Position numbers and translations under genes: made by a program. A DNA stretch of 21,891 nt from Scenedesmus sp. ARA3 (taxonomy: Eukaryota > Chlorophyta > Chlorophyceae > Sphaeropleales > Scenedesmaceae), in the NCBI GenBank assembly GCA_004335835.1, contig RWJK01001924.1, positions 2,608 to 24,498 of the forward strand. The letters are read 5' to 3'. The notes beneath the pieces were generated by a model. It did no database searches and was not told where the DNA came from. It saw only the letters and a list, made by a program, of their open reading frames with translations. Each line of letters begins with the position of its first letter. Position 1 is the stretch's first letter. Below, piece after piece: positions 1-8,581 of this stretch.

Positions 1-12
1 ACACCCTCGCAC

Positions 13-184
13 CTCCCGTGGTGAAGCTGCGGCCGTCAGGCGCGAAGGCCACGCTGTTGATGGGCCCAAAGTGGCCGCGCACGTTGCCAAACTCCTCCGC
101 GTACACCTTGTGGTAGAAGCGCGCCTCAAAGCCGCCAGCCTTGGCAGACGTGGTCGTCACCTGGTGGCGGTTTAGGGTTTAAAG

Positions 185-221
<37 letters not shown>

Positions 222-1533
222 CAGGGCCGTGAGGTAGCATCAGCAATGAGATACACATCGACAGTACAGCAGCAGCACAGGGCACCAACCAGACAGCACC
301 AACGCACAGGCTCAGCAGGCTCTGACTGCGTGCCGTCCAGGTGCATTAGCAACATGCTGCACATGCTACCACATGCATGCCGCTTGCCGTCACCTAGCCT
401 GCTGATATACAGCAGCAATTACCCCTCAATCACCCGCCATGTAGCAGCACCAGAGCTGCTGTTTACAAGCGCACCTGCAATACGCCCTGGCTGTCTTCAG
501 CAGCACATGACCGCATTGACACCATCCCACCCAATCAAACCAATGCCCAGCAGAAACAACACGGATGTACGACACTACAAAACACATTGGTTGGTCGACT
601 CGAATAATAACCCAGAATCTAGAAATGCTGCCGCACCTGTGAAGCGTCCTGGCCTCTGCCCAGCAGCACGTGGTCGTACAGCAACCATAATCCGGCCTAA
701 TCAAACATAACTACACCAAAAACAAATTGACAGCAACCACGCCAGCAGCACAGTATAACCATATGCCGCACCTGCGACGCGTCCTGGCCTCCTCCCAGCA
801 GCACGTGGTCGTACAGCGGGCTGATGGCTGCGCTCTGCACGAAGCGGCCTGTCTTGTACGTCTTGAGCGTCTCCAGGCTGGCGATGTCCACCAGCTTGGC
901 AGTCTTGTCCAGGCTGGCGGTGATCACGTAGCTGCCGTCAGGGGACACCTGGCGAGGCAGAAGGCGGGACAGCAACAAAGACAGCAACAAAGGCAGCAAC
1001 AAACAGTGAGTGGGGCGCAAGGGCTGTACAGGTGGCGACAGGCGGGTCTTGTCCAGGCTGGCGGTGATCACGTAGCTGCCGTCAGGGGAGACCTGCGGAC
1101 AGCAAGGCAGATACAAGAGGTGTGTGAGGGCAACGTAGGTGGTGGAGCAGCACAACATGGCAGCGACAGAGGCGCAGCAGCAGATTTTCAAGGTGATCAG
1201 GTCCGCCGAGTCTAGCGCTACTGCACTGCGCAGCCGCAGCACACGCCTCACACCTAAACGCGTGCAGGCAATGCTTGCAACTGTCCGCATCTGCTGGGTT
1301 CCAGTCCAGCCAGGGTTCAGGACAGCCTTGCGCTGCCCGCACCTGCATGTCCTGGATGGCGTCCTCATGCACACGACACCCATGAACACAGACGTGTAAG
1401 GTTCAGCTAACGTCTGTGTCACAATTCAGGCCATCCCAAGCCCCCACCTGCATGTCCTGGATGGCGTCCTCGTGCACCTGCACCTCCTGCAGCATGTCGC
1501 CGGTCTCAGTGTCCCAGCGCCGCACCTGAGGGC

Positions 1534-1573
<40 letters not shown>

Positions 1574-2063
1574 CGCGGCATGGTAAGCAGCAGTGCAAGA
1601 GGGCCAGGAGGCCAGCAGAAGAGCCATCCACACTGCAGGTGGCTGTAGCAGTAGGAAGGCAAGCATACTCAAGCAGCTGCTGGGAAGAGACTGTGCACCG
1701 GGACAGCTGCTGGTGCTGACCATGGTGTGGAGTTGAGCTGCTGCTGCTGCCGCTGCTGTTGTTGCTGCTGCCATTGCTGCTGCTACGGCTGCAGCCACTG
1801 CGACTGCTGCTGCTCCTGTGCTACTGTGGCACCAGCACTCTTGAACCACAAGCTGCTGCTGCAGCCTGTACCGTGCTGCCGCTGCTGCTGCTGCTGCTGT
1901 CATTCAGCCTGCAGCGCGCCGCGCCTCACCCATCCTCCGTCGTGGCTGGTGATGAGCTGCCTGTTGCAGTCTGTGAAGAAGACGCGCGTGATGCGGCCCT
2001 TGGGGGCGGTGTAGCTGGCCTTGGGCGCGCTGCCCTGGCGCTCACCAAAGTCCTGCAAGCGGC

Positions 2064-2100
<37 letters not shown>

Positions 2101-2475
2101 CACAGGTCTGCAATGAGAGGAGGGTGGCAGGATACGGGCAAGGAAACAGCGCAAGAAAAGATCAGCATCACACAGCCCGGCTCTTGGGAAGCTATGCTAT
2201 TTTTATCACTGCACGTTGTGCGAGTCACGTTGGCGGCATCACTGCGTCCACCAGGTGCAGCTGTGGCGGGCTGCCCATGAAGCTGTATGTTCTACATGTC
2301 ACTATTCATGACATGTTATTGTGTCGTATTAATTTGACATGTTATTATGACATGTCACTTGTTTGAGCTAGCACACCTGCAGGTCCATGTCCACCAGGTG
2401 CAGCTGTGGTGGGCTGCCCATGAAGCTGTCAGTGGTGAACGCCAGCAGCTGCTCACCCACCGACAGGTGGCACGC

Positions 2476-2520
<45 letters not shown>

Positions 2521-4224
2521 GGCAGTGTTGACGTGAGCAACGCCCTTGACTGCGTTGCAGCCGCTGCTGGGGAGACGTCACAGTAGGATTTGCAGGCAGG
2601 TGCTACTTGCCATAGCTGGCGCTGCTGCTGCTTCTGTTGGCACGCTGGGCTGGCTGCTGGCCACGTCACTGCTGCCACAAGCCACACGTGTAGCACCAGC
2701 TGCTATGAACATATGCCCACAACAGCACACAGACTGCAATGAACATATGCCCACAACAGCACACACACTGCAATGAACATATGCCCACAACAGCACACAG
2801 ACTGCTGCTCTGCCGGCTGTTCATCTGCTGCCACTGACTGCCGGCTGCACACCACCCCCACCCGACTGCGCCGCTGCAAGCACAGCTGTGGTCGTCCCTC
2901 CGCCCAGCCACCTGTGCCCCGCGCCACCAGCCGTCAGCTGCTGTGCTCACCTGCAGGGCTCGTTCAAGCTAAGCTGCAGCCACCCTAAAACCCACAATTA
3001 CTGCTGCATTCATCAGCGCTTGCACCAGCTGCCACCAGCTGCGTGCCTCGTTCACGCACATTTGCAGCACGATGAACCCCACAGCTGCTGCATGCTTCGT
3101 CGATCCCCAGCCACCAGCTGCGTCCCTCACCTGCATGGCTCGTTCATGCGGATCTGGTGCAGCTCCTGGCCGGTGGGCAGGTTCCACACGCGCACCGTCT
3201 GGTCCGCTGAGCTGGTGATCAGCCGGCTGCTGTCCAGCGTGAAATCGCAGGTCCACACCGCACCGTTGTGGCCCTCATAGGTGCCCACACGCCGCCCGTC
3301 ATCCGCATACCACAGGCATGGCTGCAGGTTCTTGGCGCAGGACACGAGCAGGTCTCCCTCTGCATTGTACTTGACCTGCGTCAGCGGGCGCTCGTGGCCC
3401 TGCAGGGGGCAGGACAATGCAGCAGAGCAATGCAGCGGAGCAAGGGGGTGAAGGGCGTGGGTGCAGTGTTGGTGGTAGAGCAGTAGTAGAGGGTGTGAGC
3501 GCGCGCTGGTGGCCCTGCAGGGGGCGGAGGAGGTCGAGGGCCGGTGCCGAGGGATGTGTATCTATCCACTGCTGTGCGCCATGCTTGTGCAGTGGCAGGT
3601 TGCTATGAAGCTGCGGCTGCATGCTGCTGCTGCTGTGTGGGCGACGCTGGGGTGGGTTCGGCTGACAGTGGCTAGCTGCATGGCATGCAGTGCCAGGCAA
3701 CAGCCACGCTGCTGCAGTGCCAAACCAGGTGCTGCTGCTGTTGCTGCTGCCAGACAATCATGCACTGAGTTAAGTGAATCACACTGGCAAGTTCTATGGG
3801 CATGCCGCTGCAGTGGCGTCGTGTTGTGTGGTGTGGCGTATGGGGATGTTTGAGCTGCGTCTTCATGCTGATGGCGTGCCACGTGTGCAGCTGCTGCTAT
3901 TGCTGCTGTCAGCAGATCAACATGTATGCAGTCTGCGCTCAACGCTGCTAGCTCGGCAGCTTGGAGGAGCCAGTTTCAGTTCAGGCTGCTCAGCTGAATG
4001 GTGCAGGCCCGTCACTTGCTGGCTGGCACTGCTTGCTGCTGCTGCCAGGCCTTGACACGTGTGCATGGCTGCAAGGCTGCATACGTTTGTTACGTGACTG
4101 ACATCAGCAAACAAGCTGCAACATTAGACGGCAAGCTGCTGCATGCTGCTGTGCACTAGGGAGAGCCCACCACCTGCTGCTGCAGCTGCCATACCCAACC
4201 CACCTTGAGCAGGTAAGGCCGCAT
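13..4224 (-). CDS. EIF3I: Translation initiation factor eIF3 subunit i (WD40 protein), 3' end off window
   Basis: Scaffold subunit of cytosolic eIF3, which promotes 43S pre-initiation complex assembly; a WD40 beta-propeller. Exons in transcript order: 4224-4204, 3399-3131, 2476-2377, 2052-1930, 1525-1448, 948-772, 160-13. Their phases join without a frameshift to give 305 residues; the family is usually about 325, so only the last blade end is missing beyond the left edge, where a GTGCGAG donor follows. The protein begins MRPYLLK then [12 protein letters not shown], the family's typical start. Other matches are FTTDSFMGS (about 112-120), [19 protein letters not shown] (198-216), [13 protein letters not shown] and [16 protein letters not shown] near the end. 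The 21-nt first exon was chosen because it supplies the conserved MRP..LLK and splices in phase 0. Four acceptors follow sense CTG tracts. Copies of exon edges lie in several introns. It is divergent from RRP46. Identity is near certain; exon edges are inferred. Confidence 0.94.
187..219 (-). repeat. CTG tract (sense), 11 units, before eIF3i exon 7
   Basis: Lies 26 bp upstream of the acceptor at 161-163. Between them is a telo-box-like AAACCCTAA. Confidence 0.9.
631..682 (-). repeat. Echo of eIF3i exon 6 3' end
   Basis: 52-bp copy of 766-817 with about four mismatches, offset 135 bp, lying downstream of exon 6 in transcript sense. It covers the donor and the codons for [14 protein letters not shown]. 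Confidence 0.9.
1046..1095 (-). repeat. Echo of eIF3i exon 6 5' end
   Basis: 50-bp copy of 902-951 with one mismatch by eye, offset 144 bp, lying upstream of exon 6 in transcript sense. It carries the CAG acceptor and [16 protein letters not shown]. Confidence 0.93.
1341..1372 (-). repeat. Echo of eIF3i exon 5 3' end
   Basis: 32-bp copy of 1446-1477 with one mismatch, offset 105 bp downstream in transcript sense; reads HEDAIQDMQ followed by GTGCGG, so a donor is present. Confidence 0.9.
1536..1571 (-). repeat. CTG tract (sense), 12 units, before eIF3i exon 5
   Basis: Ends about 10 bp upstream of the exon 5 acceptor. Confidence 0.9.
2066..2098 (-). repeat. CTG tract (sense), 11 units, before eIF3i exon 4
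   Basis: Ends 13 bp upstream of the first base of exon 4. Confidence 0.9.
2246..2286 (-). repeat. Echo of eIF3i exon 3 3' end
   Basis: 41-bp copy of 2389-2429 with one mismatch, offset 143 bp downstream in transcript sense. The last exon bases and donor are not kept. Confidence 0.9.
2481..2519 (-). repeat. CTG tract (sense), 13 units, before eIF3i exon 3
   Basis: Runs almost directly into the CCAG acceptor. Confidence 0.9.
2705..2804. repeat. 34-bp tandem repeat, three copies
   Basis: Unit begins ATGAACATATGCCCACAACA; copies start at 2705, 2739 and 2773 and are nearly identical. It lies in intron 2 of eIF3i. Confidence 0.93.
2940..3069 (-). repeat. Two echoes of eIF3i exon 2 3' end
   Basis: 2946-2970 copies the donor junction at 3126-3150 (CTCACCTGCA-GGCTCGTTCA, offset 180). 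A more diverged copy is at about 3041-3069. Confidence 0.75.
3501..3530 (-). repeat. Echo of eIF3i exon 2 acceptor
   Basis: GTGGCCCTGCAGGGGGC at 3509-3525 repeats the exon 2 acceptor region at 3394-3410, offset 115 bp upstream in transcript sense, with further partial match on both sides. Confidence 0.8.
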
Positions 4225-4644
4225 CCTAAAGATGTGTATTAAACTAACAAGCTATCTGCAAGATCCTCCTCTCCGCAGCTGCACTAGACGAGAGCGGTGG
4301 CTGTTCTGCGCAGGGATGGATGGAGCGAAGTTTGAAGCGTGGCAGTGGCGGCTGCGTAGCGGATCCCTGCAAATTTGCAACTTTCAGCTCGCAGATCGAA
4401 CGGTTCCTCTGCGCGGGGATACAGTACTGTCAGTATTGCAGTGTTATGACCTAGCACCCTTCAAAAGGCCTGTGCGGCAACTGCTTGTTCGTTCATTACC
4501 TTTACGTCCATATAGTAGTACAAATTTGTTTGGATTCCACTTCGCTGCCTAAGTGAGAGTTCTGCTACAGCAGCAGCAGTCACTGCGGCAAACCCTCTTC
4601 AACTGGTTGCATTGTGCTCCGTCGCCGTGACAACCTGTAACAGC
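4225..4644. promoter_or_regulatory. Divergent promoter region between eIF3i and RRP46
   Basis: This 420-bp gap separates the start codons of two genes transcribed away from each other, so it must hold both 5' UTRs and both core promoters. It is richer in A+T than the flanking exons in its first 330 bp. I see no convincing TATA box. An open reading frame on the plus strand (4232-4552) has no recognisable family and is treated as chance. Confidence 0.6.
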
Positions 4645-5718
4645 ATGCAGCAGCATCAATTGGTTGGTCAGGATGGCCACAGAGCCAAGGGCAGGCTGCC
4701 CAGCCAGATGAGGTGCGGCCACTGCCAGCAGCAGCAGAACAGCAGCTGAGTAGACCACCTGGCACCACCTCACTGTCAGACACCACTCATCATCAGTAAC
4801 CCCTGAACAAGCGCACAGCAACGATACTTTAACCTCTCAGCGCAGCAATATCGAAAGTACACAACAAACTCGCGCTTTCTGCTGCGCCTGCTGCGCCTGC
4901 TGGCGCTGCCGCCTCACCTTCCTGCAGGCCGCTGCTGTGTGAGCGCTCCGTGCTGTCCCGCGCGGACGGCTGCGCCAAGTGGGCCCAGGAGGGCAGCGCG
5001 GTGCTGGCAGCGGTGCACGGGCTGCACCAGGCCGGGCAGCGGCGCGAGGACGCGGAGCGGGCCGTGATTGAGGTGCTGGTCAAGCCGCGCAACGGGCTGG
5101 CAGGTGCGGGGCAGCTCCAGCTGGGTGGTTGGCGGGTTCTAGCGTTGAGGTCTGGCAGCGCCAGAGGGTTGTGTTTGTCATGGGCTGATGAGCTGCTGCT
5201 GCTGCTGCTGCTGCTGGGTGGTGCATGGGCTGACGCGCGCTGGACAACAGTGTGCGGCTGAGCAGCTGCAACGCCAGCTGCCGTCCCTCTGCGCACTCAC
5301 CTAAGCTACTCGGTACTGTGCTGCTGCTGCTGCTGCTGCTGGCTCAGGCCCTGCTGAGCGCGAGGCTGAGGAGATGCTGCGTCAGCTGCTGGAGCAGGTG
5401 CTGCTGACAGCACACCACCCGCGCACACTCATCCTGGTGGTGGTGCAGGTGCGCGGCTTGTTGTCGGAATGTGGTCAACACACAATGCAAATGGCCGTCC
5501 TGGCGGTGAGCCAGGGCTGAGGCAGCCTAGTGCTGGCAGCAGCTGCGTGGCAACTTCAGGATGCAGCGCAGACTGTTCTCCAAGCAGCAGGATGCCAGCT
5601 GCGTGGCAGTCCCTGATGTGCATGCAGCGCCAAGTGCATGCATTTCCTGCAGTACAGGCTGTTGCAGAGACGGCGATGCCTTTGCACCAATGTACAGCAA
5701 CATGCTTGTGATACGAGC

Positions 5719-5776
<58 letters not shown>

Positions 5777-6724
5777 AGGTGCTGCAGGCTGACGGGTCGC
5801 TGCTGGCTGTGGCCATCAACGCAGTGGCAGCTGCACTGGCTGATGCAGGGCTGCCGATGCGCTCCATGTTTGGTGAGGGCACACGCAGCAGCAGCAGCTG
5901 CAACAGCAGCAGCACTTTGAATGTGCGGGTCGTGTCGTGCGCTGCGTGTACGATGAAGGGGTGAAGTGGACGCGATGCATGCGCCAGGTGTCGCCAGTGA
6001 GTGGGCATAAGGCATACCGACAGCTGCCTCTGGGTGCAGGCTGCAGCCATGCGGCACGCCCGCCTCTTCTGCTGCTGACTGAGGGGTTCCCTTGGTGCTG
6101 CATGCTGTTTGTTGCGTCCGCTGCCGCTGCTGCTGCTGTAGCTGGCGTGTGCTGTGCGTTTGGAGCTGACGGCACGCTGGTCATCGACCCGGATGCAGCA
6201 GAGGAGGCGGCAGCCGGCAGCGTCATCACCGCTGCCTTCCCCTGCAGCCACACCCTGACACAGCAGCATGGCAGCAGCAGCAGCAGCGCTGCAGTGCCAG
6301 CCCTGTCCCTGCCTGAGGCCAGCCTGCTGCTGCACTGCAAGGGCCGGCTGGGCGCGCCGCAGCTGGCGTCTGGGCTGGAGGGCTGCAGGAGGGGCTGCCA
6401 GGGCGTGGCCAAGTTTGTGGCGCTGGCACTGACCAATAGCTTCAAGGTGCGTGCGTTATGAACAGGCTGACTGAAAAGCAGCGTGATGTGCAATAATGGC
6501 TGGCGCTGAGGTGGACTACTTTCTGACTTGATTTTCTTGTGGGGGTCCAGAGTTCTTCAGATCGCATGCCAAGGCATGGTGAAAGGGAAGGTGGCTGGCG
6601 TTGCTGCTGCCGGCAAGCAGCGTGCAGTTGGTGTGCGGCTTATGCATGGATGCATGGTGATGTTGGTTGGCGCAGCGTTTTTGTGTGCTCAAGCAATGGC
6701 ATGGTACAGCACATGCATGAGCTG

Positions 6725-6762
<38 letters not shown>

Positions 6763-6815
6763 GGCGCTGCTGCTTGCAGGACGCCATGGTCAAGAGCTTC
6801 GACCCAGCAGTCTGA
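4645..6815 (+). CDS. RRP46: Exosome complex core subunit RRP46 (RNase PH family)
   Basis: Ring subunit of the RNA exosome (human EXOSC5), acting in nuclear and cytosolic 3'-to-5' RNA processing and decay. Eukaryotic members are normally catalytically inert and structural; that is family knowledge. Exons: 4645-4712, 4928-5103, 5348-5448, 5779-5872, 6142-6446, 6780-6815; the phases close exactly into 259 aa plus TGA. Landmarks: QDGHRAKGRLPSQMRPLLC (9-27, counterpart of the usual R-DGR--NQLRPL), RADGCAKWAQEGSAVLAAVHG, IEVLVKPRNGLAGPAERE, VLQADGSLLAVAINAVAAAL (116-135), and GVCCAFGADGTLVIDPDAAEE. The start at 4645 was chosen because it opens the frame leading into DGH...QMR and splices with AG|G to restore Arg-Pro. 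His replaces the usual Arg of the DGR motif. Residues about 180-200 hold a Ser/Gln-rich insertion from CAG/AGC codons. Two introns end in long CTG tracts. Exon 1 is the least certain part. Confidence 0.9.
5193..5216 (+). repeat. CTG tract (sense), 8 units, RRP46 intron 2
   Basis: Mid-intron, not next to the acceptor used. Confidence 0.9.
5321..5341 (+). repeat. CTG tract (sense), 7 units, before RRP46 exon 3
   Basis: Followed directly by GCTCAG and the exon. Confidence 0.9.
5722..5775 (+). repeat. CTG tract (sense), 18 units, before RRP46 exon 4
   Basis: Runs straight into the CAG acceptor with no spacer. Confidence 0.92.
6726..6761 (+). repeat. CTG tract (sense), 12 units, before RRP46 exon 6
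   Basis: Followed by a GC-rich spacer and TGCTTGCAG. Confidence 0.9.
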
Positions 6816-8049
6816 ACAGTCCCATTGTTATCAGCCACAGCTGTGGACAAACATGGCAGCTGCAGGGGCACCAGCACAGCAGTGTACAAGCAAGCGAGCT
6901 GTGTGCAGCAGCCGGGGGCACGCCTCCAGCCACAGCTGCAGCTGGCCGCCATGCAGCCAAACCGTGTGCAGGCGCTCTCAAAGCATTGGCAAGGGGCCCG
7001 CGCAGCGCTGGGCAGCCAGCGCAGCAGCCGCGGTGTACGCGGCGCCAGCTGTCAAGCGCCCCACACAGCCTCAGCATCATCCGCCATCAGCATGCGCCAC
7101 CCGGCCCGGCCGCCACCCCTCCCGGCTTCCAGCCTCCAGCAGCAGCTGCTCGCATGTGTTCGGGAGCGTGCATGGCAGCTGGCGAGCGATGCGCCGCTGC
7201 CGGGCTGTGGTGCCTTATTGCTGTCAGCCTGTCAGGAAGCAGCTGTCCAGAAGGCTGGTGCGCCGTGCACTGCAGCTGCTGATGTGGGGGCGCATTACTG
7301 AGCGCGATCATGGCCGCACACCCACTCCTTGGCACCCCTGTGCGCCATTGGTCAAACGTCCAGCAGGCTCATAGTACAGAGCAAGTGCATTCACTGCGGT
7401 TCTGCAGCGTCTGGGGGCGACTGCCGCATCAGCCCGCATCACTGCTGCTTGTCGTGTTCGCCTCATGTCAGGTGCACCTGCCACCTCCAGCAGAGCATGC
7501 GCCCCTGGTTTGTGCAGTCATGTGACAGTGTTGCCGTCTCGGTTGGTGTTGTTACCAAACTTCGTGTAGTGCATGCTTGCAAGCCGGCAGTCTTGTGAGT
7601 TCGGCAGGAAGCTTAAGGCGCTGGGCTTGCAAGTGTGCAGTTGCAGGAGAGGGCGCTTATAAAGGCGCTCGTGCTGTCGCATTAGTGTGCTGAGGCAGGC
7701 ATGTGGCTGTACAATTGGCCTGCTTGTGTTGCACACGTCCAACTCTGCGAACTCCATGTTAACACCACCAGTTCAAGCGGTGGGGCAGGTCTTTGCTGTT
7801 ATTTAGTTGTTCAGTATTGGCTGGGTGCAGGTGCATGGTGTATGCAATGCACTGGCGGCCTGCCCCTGCATCGCAGCTGTTGTGCTCGCAACTTATGTTC
7901 ATGAACATCTGCATATGCATGTGTTGGTCGCGCAGCGCCGATTGTGAACTTTCGGCCAGCAGCAGGGGCAGTCTTGCATGGATGGAGTCGCCACATGTGG
8001 TCATCTGTGCAGATGTTCATCATGCCCTGATTAATTGCTCGATAACTTG

Positions 8050-8083
8050 CTGTGTTTCCGTCGTGTAACACACAAATTGTGAT
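8050..8083 (+). repeat. 34-bp 3'-end element, copy 1
   Basis: Matches the reverse complement of 12460-12493 at 32 of 34 positions by eye. It contains CGTCGTGTAACACACAAAT, with TGTAA in the centre. Confidence 0.75.
8064..8068 (+). terminator. TGTAA polyadenylation signal, RRP46
   Basis: TGTAA is the usual poly(A) signal of chlorophycean algae, with cleavage about 10-15 nt downstream. It sits inside a 34-bp element (8050-8083) that recurs on the opposite strand at the inferred 3' end of the Psb27-like gene. Confidence 0.6.
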
Positions 8084-8085
8084 TG

Positions 8086-8581
8086 CAGAGAGATGGCTAC
8101 AATCAGGCTGACACAGCCCGGTGCATGAGGCACAAATGCTCGCATGTGCATTGTGCATATTGAGTTTCTGGAGATCTATCCCTTTGAACGATGCTCACAT
8201 TGCACGGTCAGGGACACATGACTGCAATAACGTATCTTTGAAGTTCACTCTCCAATGTTTGAAGCTCGAAGTGTATACGCTCTCTTAAAGGAAGCGACTC
8301 GGAGCAGAAAACCTGAATGTGTGCAATCCGTGGGCGAATGTTCGTGACTCGGGGCTCTCAGGTTATGCCGCAGCTGCGGCTGCAGCCCACAGAGCCCAAG
8401 CATGATGCTTCCACAACCAGACCATGCACTACGCATAATTCCCGCAGCAGTTTCGTTTTGTAATCGATGACCTTTATAGTATCAACTCTACTTTTTTCTT
8501 CACCGTAGGTTCCGTGTAGTCAAGTCACGGGACTCGACTGCAATGCACCGAGACCGCAGTTGAGGGCCAAGCCAGCTGTAA
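8086..8581 (+). promoter_or_regulatory. Upstream region of the BTB gene
   Basis: About 500 bp between the inferred RRP46 poly(A) site and the BTB start codon. It is AT-richer than surrounding exons and has no gene-like frame. It should hold the BTB promoter and 5' UTR. A weak TATA-like TTTATAG occurs at about 8471-8478, roughly 110 bp before the start codon; its function is unproven. Confidence 0.4.

Larger units (their letters stand above)
6816..8085 (+). other. Long 3' UTR of RRP46 (inferred), no gene seen
   Basis: No family-like reading frame was found between the RRP46 stop and the next start. The first half is GC-rich and holds long but compositionally biased open frames; the second half is more AT-rich. 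The first TGTAA I noticed on the plus strand is at 8064-8068, so the stretch is read as an unusually long 3' UTR. An unannotated non-coding transcript cannot be excluded. Confidence 0.5.

Noticed and set aside
169..181. TTTAGGG telomere-like sequence (also near 18066)
   Set aside because: Barely more than one unit at each place; too short for an interstitial telomere, though it matches a plant telo-box.
246..710. Open frame on the plus strand opposite the eIF3i introns
   Set aside because: No family resemblance, antisense to a well-supported gene, and low-complexity composition.
697..1422. Long minus frame reading through eIF3i exon 6 and its echo as one exon
   Set aside because: The reading-through contains intron-like Leu/Ser/Cys-rich filler, and the CAG acceptor at 949-951 gives a proper in-phase exon.
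4232..4552. 106-aa plus-strand frame in the divergent promoter
   Set aside because: It lacks any recognised motif and does not lead into RRP46 in frame; the start at 4645 explains the conserved N-terminus.
5556..6335. 259-aa minus-strand frame
   Set aside because: It is antisense to RRP46 exons 4 and 5 and made largely of Ala, Ser and His from repeat DNA.
6825..7374. Overlapping plus-strand frames after the RRP46 stop
   Set aside because: Ala/Gln/Ser-rich, no domain, no splice support; more likely GC-rich 3' UTR.
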